A stretch of 64,000 bases of DNA from Marinitoga sp. 38H-ov (GTDB lineage: Bacteria > Thermotogota > Thermotogae > Petrotogales > Petrotogaceae), in NCBI RefSeq assembly GCF_011057715.1, contig NZ_LNGH01000022.1:1-64000 (forward strand), written 5' to 3'. The position numbers were made by a program, and so were the translations under genes. The notes beneath the pieces were generated by a model. It saw only the letters and a program-made list of their open reading frames with translations, was not told the origin of the DNA and did not search any database. This document shows positions 46,522 to 55,338 of the stretch, one piece after another (the first letter of the stretch is position 1; each line of letters starts with the position of its first letter).

Positions 46522-47277
46522 TTATTTTATTGCGAATATAGTGCTTCCAGAACCGCTCATTAAAGATATTATAGAATCATTTTCCATATTTTCTTTTATT
46601 TTTTTTAATTTTGGATATTTTTTAAAAACAACTTGTTCAAATATATTAAAAGAATTTTCTCTTATTTTTTCTTTGTTTTTTTCTTTAAAAGCATTATATA
46701 AAATGTACGGATCTCCAAATTTTATTAAATTATCCCAATTATTATCAATTTCATTATACATTTTTGGAGTAGATATATTAATACCTGGGAAATTGAATTC
46801 AAAATTTAAATTTAAAGGATCTAAAAAAGTTAATTTTTCACCAATACCTTCTGCTATAGCAGCTCCGCCAAATATTAAAAATGGGACATCTCCTCCTACT
46901 TTTGATCCGATCTCTATAATATCCGAGTTACTTATTTTAAAATGTTTTTTTAAAAACGATAATATAGCAGCGGCATCGGCGCTTCCTCCTCCAATTCCTC
47001 CGCCTTGAGGTAACTTTTTTCTAAGATGTATTTTTAAATCAAAATTATAACCTGTCATTTTTTTAAAAGTATCAATAGCTTTTTTTATTATATTATTTTC
47101 CCAAGAAAAATTTAGTATAGGACTAGATGTGAACATTTCCCTTTCTGAAAATTCAATATCTATTTCATCATATAGTGGTATGCTATGAAATAATGTTAAA
47201 ATATTATGATAGCCATCATTCCTTTTTGATATTACATCAAGAAAAAGATTAACTTTTGCATATGCTTTTAAAAGCAT
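46522..47277 (-). CDS. ispE: 4-diphosphocytidyl-2-C-methyl-D-erythritol kinase
   Basis: 251 residues. GHMP kinase of the MEP isoprenoid pathway. N-terminus AYAKVNLFLDVISKRNDGYHNILTLFHSIPLYDEI and the ATP loop LPQGGGIGGGSADAAAIL are diagnostic; C-terminal SLMSGSGSTIFAI completes the family pattern. Slightly shorter than the usual 280 residues. Its start touches the stop of the NUDIX gene (TAATG). Confidence 0.94.
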   Translation of the reverse strand: MLLKAYAKVNLFLDVISKRNDGYHNILTLFHSIPLYDEIDIEFSEREMFTSSPILNFSWENNIIKKAIDTFKKMTGYNFDLKIHLRKKLPQGGGIGGGSADAAAILSFLKKHFKISNSDIIEIGSKVGGDVPFLIFGGAAIAEGIGEKLTFLDPLNLNFEFNFPGINISTPKMYNEIDNNWDNLIKFGDPYILYNAFKEKNKEKIRENSFNIFEQVVFKKYPKLKKIKENMENDSIISLMSGSGSTIFAIK

Positions 47278-47861
47278 TAAATCACCTCAAGAGCTCTTAA
47301 AGCTATTTTAGACCATCCTTCAAAATTTCCATTGAAGTTTTCAAATTCTGAATCATTTAACCATAATTCGTTGAAATTTTCTTTTTCTTTTATATCTGCA
47401 CTAGTTACATATGCAATAAATAAAATACCTAGATGAACTCTAGATACTTCTGTTGTATCATCTAAAATAAGTCCAACATATTCAAGAGATTTAAGATTAT
47501 TTATATATAATTCTTCATTTAATTCCCTATTTAAACCATTGTAAAAAGTTATTTCAGGAATATTATTTTTGTCAATAGGATTAATATGACCTCCAATTCC
47601 AACACTATATAAATTATGCAGCCTTTTTTCTGTTTGTTTTTTTGTTCTTTGAACTACTAAAATTTGATTTTTTTCATTTTTAATAATTACATATGGTATT
47701 ATTTGTTTTTTAGATTCGTCTATTTCTGCAATATCTCTATCTATAAAATAAGCATTGTTAAATATTTTTTCAAGAGAATTTTGTTCGACAATTGTAAAAC
47801 CATTATAAAAGCTAATATCTTTTAATATTTCATTATCTACAACCCAAACCTTTTCCTTCAT
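47277..47861 (-). CDS. NUDIX-family hydrolase
   Basis: 194 residues. The N-terminal ~55 residues are an extra domain seen in a group of predicted phosphoesterases. The Nudix core has [21 protein letters not shown] and [15 protein letters not shown]. The box continues through [13 protein letters not shown], matching the RExxEE metal-binding core. Substrate is a nucleoside diphosphate derivative of unknown kind. The ATG overlaps the hslV stop (ATGA). Confidence 0.85.
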   Translation of the reverse strand: MKEKVWVVDNEILKDISFYNGFTIVEQNSLEKIFNNAYFIDRDIAEIDESKKQIIPYVIIKNEKNQILVVQRTKKQTEKRLHNLYSVGIGGHINPIDKNNIPEITFYNGLNRELNEELYINNLKSLEYVGLILDDTTEVSRVHLGILFIAYVTSADIKEKENFNELWLNDSEFENFNGNFEGWSKIALRALEVI

Positions 47862-48391
47862 TCAATAACCTCCACAGTAATATTTTGATTTGTATAAATA
47901 CAAATTTCCCCGGCTATTTTTAAAGCTTTTTCAGCTATTTCTTTTGCATCTAAGTCAGTATTTTGCATTAATGCTTTTGCTGCAGCTAAAGCATAAGGCC
48001 CTCCTGAACCAATTGCCATAACATTTTCTTCTGGTTCAATAACTTCACCGTTTCCAGAAATTAATAATAAATAATCCTTATCGCCTACTAATAACATTGC
48101 TTCTAATTTTCTTAAAACCTTATCAGTTCTCCAATCTTTTGAAAGTTCAACTGCGGCTTTTAAAAGATTTCCAGCGTTAGCTCTATATTTTGTTTCAAAT
48201 CTTTCAAATAACGCAAGTGCATCTGCGACAGATCCAGCAAAACCAGCAATAACTTTACCTTCGCCTAGTCTTCTAACTTTTCTTGCTGTACCTTTAAAAA
48301 TAGTGTTTCCTAAAGTTATTTGACCGTCACCAGCAATTACTGTTTTTCCATTTTTTCTAATACCTACAATTGTAGTTCCTCTTAATTCCAT
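47858..48391 (-). CDS. hslV: ATP-dependent protease HslVU, peptidase subunit
   Basis: 177 residues. Proteasome-like peptidase. The mature enzyme starts at the Thr in [21 protein letters not shown] after removal of the first residues, and the Lys of RKVRRL belongs to the active-site area. Also [40 protein letters not shown] and [16 protein letters not shown]. The unfoldase HslU, its usual neighbour, is not in this window, so it must be encoded elsewhere. First gene of a run with the NUDIX gene and ispE. Confidence 0.95.
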   Translation of the reverse strand: MELRGTTIVGIRKNGKTVIAGDGQITLGNTIFKGTARKVRRLGEGKVIAGFAGSVADALALFERFETKYRANAGNLLKAAVELSKDWRTDKVLRKLEAMLLVGDKDYLLLISGNGEVIEPEENVMAIGSGGPYALAAAKALMQNTDLDAKEIAEKALKIAGEICIYTNQNITVEVIE

Positions 48392-48466
48392 ATTATCACC
48401 TCTTAAGTATTTTTTAAGTTTTGTTTATTATAATATAAATAATGTATATATGATTGGAATAATTAA

Positions 48467-48494
48467 TTGATTTGTAAAATATATAAACTATAAT
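48467..48494 (+). promoter_or_regulatory. Promoter before the exported protein and two-component genes
   Basis: TTGATT (48467-48472) and TATAAT (48489-48494) with 16-base spacing, 38 bases before the start codon. It should transcribe the exported protein and probably the response regulator and kinase behind it. Confidence 0.65.
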
Positions 48495-48531
48495 TATTAT
48501 ATCAAAACAATTATAACATAAGGGGGTTAAA

Positions 48532-48984
48532 ATGATGAAAAAAGTATTTTTAATTTTGATGGTATTGATTATTATGACGATTTCATCGTTTTCGGCTAAA
48601 TCAGTTTTTTCGCTTGATATTGTTATACCAACATTGGAAGATGTAAGTGGTAGGTTTGATGGTATTTTATCATTTAAAGAGGTAAATAACATTAAATATG
48701 GATTTGATTCTGGATTTTATTTTCCATTTATAAGATATTATTTATACGACTTAAAAGGTACATTTGATTTTAGTACATTAATTGATACATTAGAAAATGA
48801 AACTAAATTCTCAGTTATGGCAACTTTTGGTAAAAGAGAAGCTTCGATAATTATAGAACAACCAATTTCTTCGCAATTAGATTTTTCAACAAAATATGGT
48901 ATTAAATTTTTCTTTGAAAGTTTTGGAGGATATTTAATGATTCAAACAACATTAAAAGAGTTATATGTTGGTTTTTCATATTAA
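48532..48984 (+). CDS. Exported protein of unknown function
   Basis: 150 residues; ATGs at 48532 and 48535 are both possible after AAGGGGGT. The first 22 residues (MMKKVFLILMVLIIMTISSFSA) are a signal peptide. The rest alternates polar and apolar residues in strands with aromatic ends (FDSGFYFPFIRYYLYDL, TFDFSTLI, FSVMATFG), suggesting a small beta-barrel or beta-sandwich in the envelope. It ends in an aromatic residue (FSY), as outer-membrane proteins often do. It lies 14 bases before the response regulator, so it may be the envelope partner or target of that system. No family recognised. Confidence 0.7.
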   Translation: MMKKVFLILMVLIIMTISSFSAKSVFSLDIVIPTLEDVSGRFDGILSFKEVNNIKYGFDSGFYFPFIRYYLYDLKGTFDFSTLIDTLENETKFSVMATFGKREASIIIEQPISSQLDFSTKYGIKFFFESFGGYLMIQTTLKELYVGFSY

Positions 48985-48997
48985 TGAAGGTGGTTGA

Positions 48998-49660
48998 ATG
49001 TTTAAAATATTGGTTATAGAAGATGATAAAAGTATATCAAGATTATTAGAATTAGAATTAAAACATGAAGGATTTAATGTTGAAGTTGCTAATGATGGAA
49101 AAGAAGGAATAGAAAAGTATGAAAAATTTAAACCTGATATAATACTTTTGGATTTAATGCTTCCAGAGATAGATGGGATGGAAGTGGCGGATTCTATACG
49201 AAATTATGATCATAATGTTGGGATTATAATGCTTACTGCTAAGGGAGATTTAGAAAGCAAAGTTCAAGGTTTAAAAACAGGAGCAGATGATTATATAGTA
49301 AAACCATTTGAAATTGAGGAATTATTAGCTAGGATTGATTCATTACTTAGAAGATTGGGAAAACATGATGTTTTGACAGCTGGTAGTATTGAAATAGATC
49401 CAGAAAAAATGGAAGTTAAAGTTAAAGGAAAAGAAATAAATTTGACACTTACTGAGTTTAATTTGTTAAAATATTTAGTATTAAATAAAAATTCTGTAGT
49501 TTCAAAAGAAAAATTATTGGAAGAAATATGGGGTTATGATGATCCAGAAAATATAAACTTAGTTGAGGTATATATTAATTATTTAAGGAAAAAATTAAAC
49601 GAAGAAGGGAAAAAAATAAAAACTGTGAGAGGTGTTGGATACGTTTTTAAAGAAGAGTAA
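48998..49660 (+). CDS. OmpR-family response regulator
   Basis: 220 residues. The receiver domain has the acidic pair Asp9-Asp10, phosphorylation site Asp52 in ILLDLMLPEIDG, and Lys in VKPFEIEELLARI. The C-terminal winged helix includes LTLTEFNLLKYLVLNKNSVVSKEKLLEEIWGYDDPENINLVEVYINYLRKKL and TVRGVGYVF, typical of OmpR/PhoB DNA-binding domains. Overlaps or adjoins the kinase gene, so they form a pair. Confidence 0.95.
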   Translation: MFKILVIEDDKSISRLLELELKHEGFNVEVANDGKEGIEKYEKFKPDIILLDLMLPEIDGMEVADSIRNYDHNVGIIMLTAKGDLESKVQGLKTGADDYIVKPFEIEELLARIDSLLRRLGKHDVLTAGSIEIDPEKMEVKVKGKEINLTLTEFNLLKYLVLNKNSVVSKEKLLEEIWGYDDPENINLVEVYINYLRKKLNEEGKKIKTVRGVGYVFKEE

Positions 49661-50966
49661 AACAAGTGTGGTTTGGAACTTAACATTTATATATACTATA
49701 GTTATAGCTATAATCTTACTAACAATTATACTTTCAATGAGATATTTTGTTGAGGTTATGTCGGTAAGATCATATTCTTTAATATTAAGGCAGGAGATTG
49801 AAAAAATTTCACAACCACTTCCATCTGATAGAATGGGAGCTATGATGAGAAGTATGAATATGTTAAGAGATACTGAGAGATTAAAAAATAGTATAATATC
49901 AAATAAAATAGTAATTTTAGATGGAATAGTGATTAACGACCCATATGGAATAATAAACGATGAAATTTATAACATAAAAAAACCATTTGCAGTTTTTAAA
50001 AGAGATAAATTATATTATATATTTATTAAAACTAAAATTTTTGATAATTCAGATTTGATTATAGGAGGTCCATCTTTAGAATATACTGCATTATTAAATA
50101 CTTTTAATATATTAGCTATAAGATTGGGTTTTTTAAGTATTATAATAGCATTCTTAATTTCGTATTATTTTGCAAAGAAATCTTTGAAACCATTATTGGA
50201 GATTTCGAAAGAAATATCAGAAATAAATGTAGAAAGTTTAAATAAAAGAATTCCAGAACAAAAGTTTTCTGAGTTTCACAATTTAACTCAAAATATAAAT
50301 TCTATGCTTGAAAAAATTAATAGAGGATATGAGTTGCAAAAACAATTTGTATCAGATGTATCGCATGAATTAAGAACGCCTTTGACTTCTATAATTGGTT
50401 ATATAAAATTAGTAGAAAGATGGGGAAAAGAGGATGAAAAAGTTTTTTATGAATCACTTGAGAATATGAAAGAATCATCAAATTATTTAAAAGAAATGAT
50501 AGAAAATTTATTGTTATTAACAAAAATAGAAGAAGATATAGAATTTAAAAAAGTTAACTTAAAAGATGTTGTTGAAAAAGTTATTGTTATGTATAAAAAT
50601 GAAGATATAAAAATAAACACAAATTTAAAAGATGTATATGTTGAAACAAATGATGACTATTTATCAATAATGTTAAAAGTAATAATTGAAAATGCAGTAA
50701 AATTTACAAAATTAAATGAAGAAGATGAGATATTTATTAATATTAATGATAAAGAAATAGAAATAATAGATAAGGGGCCCGGAATTCCTAAACATGAAAT
50801 ATCTAAAATATTTGAGAGGTTTTATAAATCTAATAAGTCAAGATCAGATAAAGGTTTTGGATTAGGACTTTCTATTGCTAAAAGAATCAGTGAAAAAATT
50901 TACACCAAAATAGAAGTTATTAGTGATGAGGGAAAAGGAAGTACATTTAAGATTAAATTTTCTTAA
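49632..50966 (+). CDS. Sensor histidine kinase
   Basis: 444 residues if it begins at the GTG at 49632; a GTG at 49668 just after the regulator stop is an alternative that shortens it by 12. Two membrane helices (about 18-40 and 156-180) enclose a ~115-residue extracytoplasmic sensor. A HAMP linker follows, then the H-box FVSDVSHELRTPLTSIIGY (His245), N-box ENAVKFTK, G1 DKGPGIP, F-box IFERFYKS and G2 GFGLGLSIAKR. All catalytic motifs are intact. Cognate of the preceding response regulator. Confidence 0.93.
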   Translation: MLDTFLKKSKTSVVWNLTFIYTIVIAIILLTIILSMRYFVEVMSVRSYSLILRQEIEKISQPLPSDRMGAMMRSMNMLRDTERLKNSIISNKIVILDGIVINDPYGIINDEIYNIKKPFAVFKRDKLYYIFIKTKIFDNSDLIIGGPSLEYTALLNTFNILAIRLGFLSIIIAFLISYYFAKKSLKPLLEISKEISEINVESLNKRIPEQKFSEFHNLTQNINSMLEKINRGYELQKQFVSDVSHELRTPLTSIIGYIKLVERWGKEDEKVFYESLENMKESSNYLKEMIENLLLLTKIEEDIEFKKVNLKDVVEKVIVMYKNEDIKINTNLKDVYVETNDDYLSIMLKVIIENAVKFTKLNEEDEIFININDKEIEIIDKGPGIPKHEISKIFERFYKSNKSRSDKGFGLGLSIAKRISEKIYTKIEVISDEGKGSTFKIKFS

Positions 50967-50971
50967 AAATT

Positions 50972-51000
50972 TTGATTTTTTAAAAATTTTGGTGTATAAT
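50972..51000 (+). promoter_or_regulatory. Promoter of the yicC-remA-gmk-rpoZ run
   Basis: TTGATT (50972-50977), 17 bases, TATAAT (50995-51000), a near-consensus sigma-70 promoter right after the kinase stop codon and 21 bases before the yicC start. Confidence 0.75.
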
Positions 51001-51021
51001 GTTATAAAAAGAGGTGAAATT

Positions 51022-51897
51022 ATGAGAAGTATGACTGGTTATGGGAGAATAGAAGAAAATATAGGAAATTATAGCTTTACAGTTGAAATAAAATCATTAA
51101 ATGGTAAACACTTAAATATAAAAACAAATTTACCATGGATATATTCGTCATTAGAACTAAAAATAAATGATGTTTTAAAAAAATATTTCAAAAGAGGTTC
51201 TTTGAATGTTTATATAGATATAAGATTAATTCAACCAAAAGACATAATAAAAATTGATAAAGCATTAGCTAAATCGTATTATGATGCATTAAATGAACTT
51301 GCTAGTTATCTTCACTTAAGTGACTTACCTGATTTAGAATTACTAGTTAAATTTAAAGAAATTATGAGATATTCCATAGATGAAAAAGATTTAGAAGATA
51401 TATGGAATAGTTTAGAAAAAGTTGTTATTAAAGCAATAGATAAAGTTATTGAAACCCAAGAATCTGAAGGTGAAAAAATATACAAAGTTATTATTGAATA
51501 TGTAGATAAGATAGAAAACATAACTAATGAAATAGAAAAATATTCTAAGGATATGAAACTGTATTATATGGAGAAACTAAAAGAATCTTTAAAGGATTTA
51601 GATTTGGATATAGAATATAACAAGGAAAGACTAGAATATGAAATTGCATTAATTCTTGAAAGAGGAGATATTACTGAAGAAATAGATAGATTAAAAATGC
51701 ATGTAAAAAAATTCAGAGATGTATCTTCGTCTAATATAGAAGCAATTGGACAGAATTTAGACTTTTTATCTCAAGAAATGCATAGAGAATTTAATACTAT
51801 AGCTTCAAAATCTAAATTGAAAGAAGTTACGGCATTATCTATAGAAGGAAGATTATTTGTAAATAAGATTAAAGAACAAGTTCAAAATATTCATTAA
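51022..51897 (+). CDS. yicC: YicC-family endoribonuclease
   Basis: 291 residues from the ATG at 51022 after AGAGGTGAAA; upstream in-frame ATGs lie inside the promoter and the kinase gene. N-terminus MRSMTGYGR is the family hallmark. The C-terminal DUF1732 part has RGDITEEIDRLKMHVKKFRDVS, GQNLDFLSQEMHREFNTIASKSK and EGRLFVNKIKEQVQNI. YicC proteins cleave RNA and affect stationary-phase growth. Neighbouring remA, gmk and rpoZ are its classic partners. Confidence 0.92.
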   Translation: MRSMTGYGRIEENIGNYSFTVEIKSLNGKHLNIKTNLPWIYSSLELKINDVLKKYFKRGSLNVYIDIRLIQPKDIIKIDKALAKSYYDALNELASYLHLSDLPDLELLVKFKEIMRYSIDEKDLEDIWNSLEKVVIKAIDKVIETQESEGEKIYKVIIEYVDKIENITNEIEKYSKDMKLYYMEKLKESLKDLDLDIEYNKERLEYEIALILERGDITEEIDRLKMHVKKFRDVSSSNIEAIGQNLDFLSQEMHREFNTIASKSKLKEVTALSIEGRLFVNKIKEQVQNIH

Positions 51898-51928
51898 TAT
51901 ATTAATTATTACATCGGAGGTGTAAACT

Positions 51929-52222
51929 GTGTACGGGTTAATTAATATTGGTTTTGGTAATGTGGTTATAGGAGATAGAGTAATAGCAATTGTTAATCCA
52001 GAGTCTTCACCATTAAAAAGATTAAAGGACATAGCTAAAGAAGAAGGAAAATTAATAGATGCAACATATGGAAGAAAAACAAGAGCTATAGTAATAACTG
52101 ATAGTAATCATATTATTTTAAGTGCTATTCAACCTGAAACTATTAGTGGAAGGTTTATGCAAAATTTCTATGATGTAGAATCTGCTTTAGAAAAGATTAG
52201 GAAAGAGGTTTATAATAGATGA
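51929..52222 (+). CDS. remA: RemA-like regulator (DUF370)
   Basis: 97 residues starting at GTG after CGGAGGTG. Sequence [72 protein letters not shown] is the complete RemA domain. In Bacillus RemA is a DNA-binding activator of matrix genes; in other phyla it is found between yicC and gmk, as here, with unknown targets. Overlaps gmk by four bases. Confidence 0.92.
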   Translation: MYGLINIGFGNVVIGDRVIAIVNPESSPLKRLKDIAKEEGKLIDATYGRKTRAIVITDSNHIILSAIQPETISGRFMQNFYDVESALEKIRKEVYNR

Positions 52223-52842
52223 CAAAAGGAATACTGTATGTAGTTAGTGGTCCTAGTGGTGTAGGAAAATCATCTATCATAAAAAATGCAATGTCAAAAT
52301 TGAATGGTTTTATTTTTTCTGTGTCTTATACAACAAGACCACCTAGACCAGGAGAAATAAATGGGAAAGATTATTTTTTTGTTGATGAGAATACATTTAA
52401 TAAGATGGTGGAAAATAATGAATTTTTAGAATATGCCAATGTTCATGGTTATAAATATGGAACATCAAAAAAATATATTAAAGAAAAAATAAATGAAGGT
52501 TTAAATATAGTACTTGATATTGATGTTCAAGGTGCTCTCAATATTATTAAAGTTATGCCGGAAGATACTGTATTGATATTTGTTGCGCCTCCTTCATATT
52601 CTGAATTAAAAAAACGTTTAATGAATAGAGGTACAGAAAAGGAAAATGATTTAAAAGTTAGATTAGAAGATGCAAAATGGGAACTTTCAAAAATAAATGA
52701 TTTTGATTATCTAATTGTAAACGAAGATTTAAATGAAGCAATAAATCAATTAATATCTATTTTTATTGCTGAGCAAATTAAAACAAAGAGAGTTACTGAA
52801 CATTTAGGTAGATATTCATTTTTCAAGTTGGAGGAGGAATAA
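52219..52842 (+). CDS. gmk: Guanylate kinase
   Basis: 207 residues. Converts GMP to GDP with ATP. P-loop [12 protein letters not shown], the GMP-binding segment [21 protein letters not shown], and [12 protein letters not shown] and [19 protein letters not shown] are all present. The ATG overlaps the remA stop (ATGA). Followed by rpoZ, the usual arrangement. Confidence 0.96.
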   Translation: MTKGILYVVSGPSGVGKSSIIKNAMSKLNGFIFSVSYTTRPPRPGEINGKDYFFVDENTFNKMVENNEFLEYANVHGYKYGTSKKYIKEKINEGLNIVLDIDVQGALNIIKVMPEDTVLIFVAPPSYSELKKRLMNRGTEKENDLKVRLEDAKWELSKINDFDYLIVNEDLNEAINQLISIFIAEQIKTKRVTEHLGRYSFFKLEEE

Positions 52843-52843
52843 T

Positions 52844-53086
52844 ATGTCAATGGATTTTAATTATGATGAGATTATAAAAAAAATAGGATTTAAATATGCA
52901 ATTCCTGTTATGGTTGCAAAGAGAGTTCAAATATTAAAAGAAGATGGTTTTGATTCTACATCAAAACCTTTAGTAAAGACTTCAGATAATAATTTAGTAA
53001 CGATAGCTTTTAAAGAAATAGAAAAAGGATATGTTAGATTGAAAAATAAAGATAAATTAGAGGATATTAAACCTGAGGTGAAATAG
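52844..53086 (+). CDS. rpoZ: RNA polymerase omega subunit
   Basis: 80 residues. Omega helps assemble RNA polymerase and stabilises beta-prime. The N-terminus DFNYDEIIKKIGFKYAIPVMVAKRVQIL carries the family pattern of a helix with an ArgAla-like segment; then KPLVKTSDNNLVTIAFKEIEKGYVRL. Directly after gmk. The stop overlaps the next start by one base. Confidence 0.88.
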   Translation: MSMDFNYDEIIKKIGFKYAIPVMVAKRVQILKEDGFDSTSKPLVKTSDNNLVTIAFKEIEKGYVRLKNKDKLEDIKPEVK

Positions 53087-53628
53087 TGAAAAAAATTCTT
53101 TTTATTTTTTTTATTGTTTTTTCAATAATATCTTTTTCTATAAATTTTGATATAGGTATGTCTATTTTAACTGGTGAAAATAACTGGAATATGGGATTAA
53201 GATTAGGGCTGGAAGAGAATAACTTTGAATTTTCCAGCGATATTACGTATGTTAGTACGCCTAGTTTTTCTTTTATTACAGTTTTAGATGTTAGTACTTC
53301 GATTTTGAAAATAAATGAATATAGTAATGTGGATTTTGGAATATCGTGGTTTAATGATAGAATAACAGAAGAAGCTACTGAAAATAGAAGTGTATTTTTA
53401 ATGTATTCTGGTTTAAAAATTAAATTGGAAAATATTGCTTTAAAAGCAGGATTTGGTTATCCATTATCTCAAGAAACATATTCAACAAATTTATCAGATT
53501 ATATATTTTTTAAAATTAGTTATATAGTTCCACCGCCAGATGATTTTATAGATGATTTGAAATTAGAATTTAGGTTTATTAATGGAAGAAAAGATTTTTC
53601 ATTATATTTTTCGGAGCCTATTAGATGA
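53086..53628 (+). CDS. Exported beta-rich protein of unknown function
   Basis: 180 residues; start GTG overlaps the rpoZ stop. A signal peptide (MKKILFIFFIVFSIISFS) is followed by alternating beta segments (FDIGMSILTG, MGLRLGLEENNFEFSSDITYV, FITVLDVSTSILKI, NVDFGISWF, VFLMYSGLKIKLENIALKAGFGYPLS, LKLEFRFINGRKDFSLYFS). This looks like a small outer-membrane barrel, in keeping with the toga envelope. A second signal-peptide protein of similar character lies at 48532. Its coupling to rpoZ may be positional only. Confidence 0.7.
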   Translation: MKKILFIFFIVFSIISFSINFDIGMSILTGENNWNMGLRLGLEENNFEFSSDITYVSTPSFSFITVLDVSTSILKINEYSNVDFGISWFNDRITEEATENRSVFLMYSGLKIKLENIALKAGFGYPLSQETYSTNLSDYIFFKISYIVPPPDDFIDDLKLEFRFINGRKDFSLYFSEPIR

Positions 53629-54062
53629 AAAAAGGGTATTTAATGTTAGAAGCAGCTTTTTCGATTATATTAATATCTATAATATCCATAATTGTCCTTG
53701 CATTTTTTGCAAGGACAATTATTATGTTTGATGAAATTTTAAATATGGAATTTAAAAGAATTAATGTTGAAAATTCTTTAGTAAATTTATTTAGATTTTT
53801 AAGAGATGATATTAAGGTTGATACAGTAAAATTTAAAGATATTGGGTACAAAAAATATTTTGAATTTTATAGAAAAAATAATGAAAAGCTGCAATTAGAA
53901 AAAAGTTCTAATTATTTAAAAATGATTTTTATAGATGAATATAATAGAAAAACAATAGAATATTTATATACAGGTAAAATAATTGATATAAATAAAAGAG
54001 ATAATATGTTAGAATTTCAATTTGAAGATTATTTTTTAAATATTTATTCCAAGGAGTGGTAA
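53625..54062 (+). CDS. Type IV pilin-like (pseudopilin) protein
   Basis: 145 residues. N-terminus MKKGYLMLEAAFSIILISIISIIVLAFF has the class III signal: a short basic leader, Gly as cleavage site, then YLMLE with Glu at mature position 5 and a hydrophobic helix. The rest is polar and mostly helical with beta segments at the end. Likely a minor pilin or pseudopilin of a pilus, secretion or DNA-uptake system, which fits comF two genes downstream. The ATG overlaps the previous stop. A perfect 15-bp hairpin lies in the part encoding the helix. Confidence 0.72.
   Translation: MKKGYLMLEAAFSIILISIISIIVLAFFARTIIMFDEILNMEFKRINVENSLVNLFRFLRDDIKVDTVKFKDIGYKKYFEFYRKNNEKLQLEKSSNYLKMIFIDEYNRKTIEYLYTGKIIDINKRDNMLEFQFEDYFLNIYSKEW
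53688..53722. repeat. Perfect 15-bp inverted repeat inside the pilin-like gene
   Basis: Arms ataattgtccttgca (53688-53702) and its exact complement (53708-53722), loop of five T. It lies 64-98 bases after the start codon. A stem of this length should be stable in the mRNA even at high temperature. Confidence 0.85.
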
Positions 54063-54063
54063 A

Positions 54064-55338
54064 ATGGCTAATCCAATTATTGAAGCATATAAAATATTGC
54101 AAGAAAGAATAAGACAAGAAAATATGAAATTATATTTAGAATTATTAGACTCAAAAGTATCTACTGTAAAAGCAAAGTCTATTCAAGAACTGCAAAAACA
54201 AAGGGTAGAAATTACTCATATGCATGAGATGTTAAAAGATAATAGTCCAAATGTTAGATTATCAGCATTAAAATATTTAGAAAAAATGGGAAGGTTAGAT
54301 TGTGATATTTTAAAAGAGTTATTTAATGATATATCTCCTGTTGTTAGAAAAGAAACGATAAGATTATATCTTTCATTAGGATGCGAAGATATTGAAGCAA
54401 TATATCCTTTGACAAAGGATCCTGACTTTAAAGTGAGATTTCAATTAGTAAATTCTTTTATAGAGTTTTATCCTGAAGATTTAGATAAAATAAAAGATAA
54501 ATTTAAAGATGATCCAAATCAGCAAATAAAAATATTATTAAATGCATCTGATAATATAAGTGAAATAATTTTATCAGAAGATGTACCCATATCACTAAAA
54601 AAATTAATATTAAAAAGATTTTTTGAGTCAAATGATTCAGTTACTGTATTTAATACTTTTAGTACAATATATAATGATTCTGATAAAAACATAAAATTAT
54701 TATTAATTAAGTTTATATCAGGCCTTCCCTGTGAAATATCTAAAACATTTTTTACAAAAAAAATGGATGAAGAAGAAGATATTGAAATATTATTTGAATT
54801 AGTTAATAAAGGGAAAAAAATATGTGGAAACGATATAATTCAAGATTGGGTTATAGATAAATTTATTGATTCTGATATCTCAAAAATAAAAAATTTTGGA
54901 TTTAAATTAGCAATGGAAAAAGATGATATGAATTACGTAGATTATGCTAGGAGTTTATTAGATATAGTTGAAGATGAATTTTTAAGTGGTGCGGTATCTT
55001 ACTTATTGCATTTTCTAGATTATACATTATTAGAAAAAGTTCCGGATTTTTTAAATTCTCTTTCAATAAAAAGAAAGAATTTTGCATTACAAATAATAAA
55101 AAAGTTAAAAGCAGATCAGTTTTTAATGGAGGTTTCTCATATTGCAGAAAATAAAATGTATCCATTGAATTTAAGGAAAAATGCATTAAATATTTTAAAA
55201 ATATTAAAAGCAAATAATTATTGGGAAATTCCATATAATATTTTAAAAGAAGAAAATGAAAATGGAACGTTAAAATTGACAGCTTTAACTGTATTATTAA
55301 AATTGAATCCTGAGGTAGTTCCAAGTGTTCTTGAATGA
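54064..55338 (+). CDS. HEAT-repeat protein of unknown function
   Basis: 424 residues, all helical. Recognisable HEAT-like repeats: VSTVKAKSIQELQK, NSPNVRLSALKYLEKMG, ISPVVRKETIRLYLSLG, DPDFKVRFQLVNSFIEF, then more divergent ones to the end. No signal peptide, catalytic motif or metal site seen. Such repeats form a curved scaffold for protein binding. One base after the pilin-like gene and overlapping comF by 14 bases, so probably functionally linked to them. Possibly an assembly factor, but this is a guess. Confidence 0.75.
   Translation: MANPIIEAYKILQERIRQENMKLYLELLDSKVSTVKAKSIQELQKQRVEITHMHEMLKDNSPNVRLSALKYLEKMGRLDCDILKELFNDISPVVRKETIRLYLSLGCEDIEAIYPLTKDPDFKVRFQLVNSFIEFYPEDLDKIKDKFKDDPNQQIKILLNASDNISEIILSEDVPISLKKLILKRFFESNDSVTVFNTFSTIYNDSDKNIKLLLIKFISGLPCEISKTFFTKKMDEEEDIEILFELVNKGKKICGNDIIQDWVIDKFIDSDISKIKNFGFKLAMEKDDMNYVDYARSLLDIVEDEFLSGAVSYLLHFLDYTLLEKVPDFLNSLSIKRKNFALQIIKKLKADQFLMEVSHIAENKMYPLNLRKNALNILKILKANNYWEIPYNILKEENENGTLKLTALTVLLKLNPEVVPSVLE

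Noticed and set aside
46496-47008. 170-codon plus-strand frame opposite ispE
   Set aside because: Antisense to the conserved ispE frame; the Pro/Ser-rich end is the complement of its Gly-rich ATP loop.
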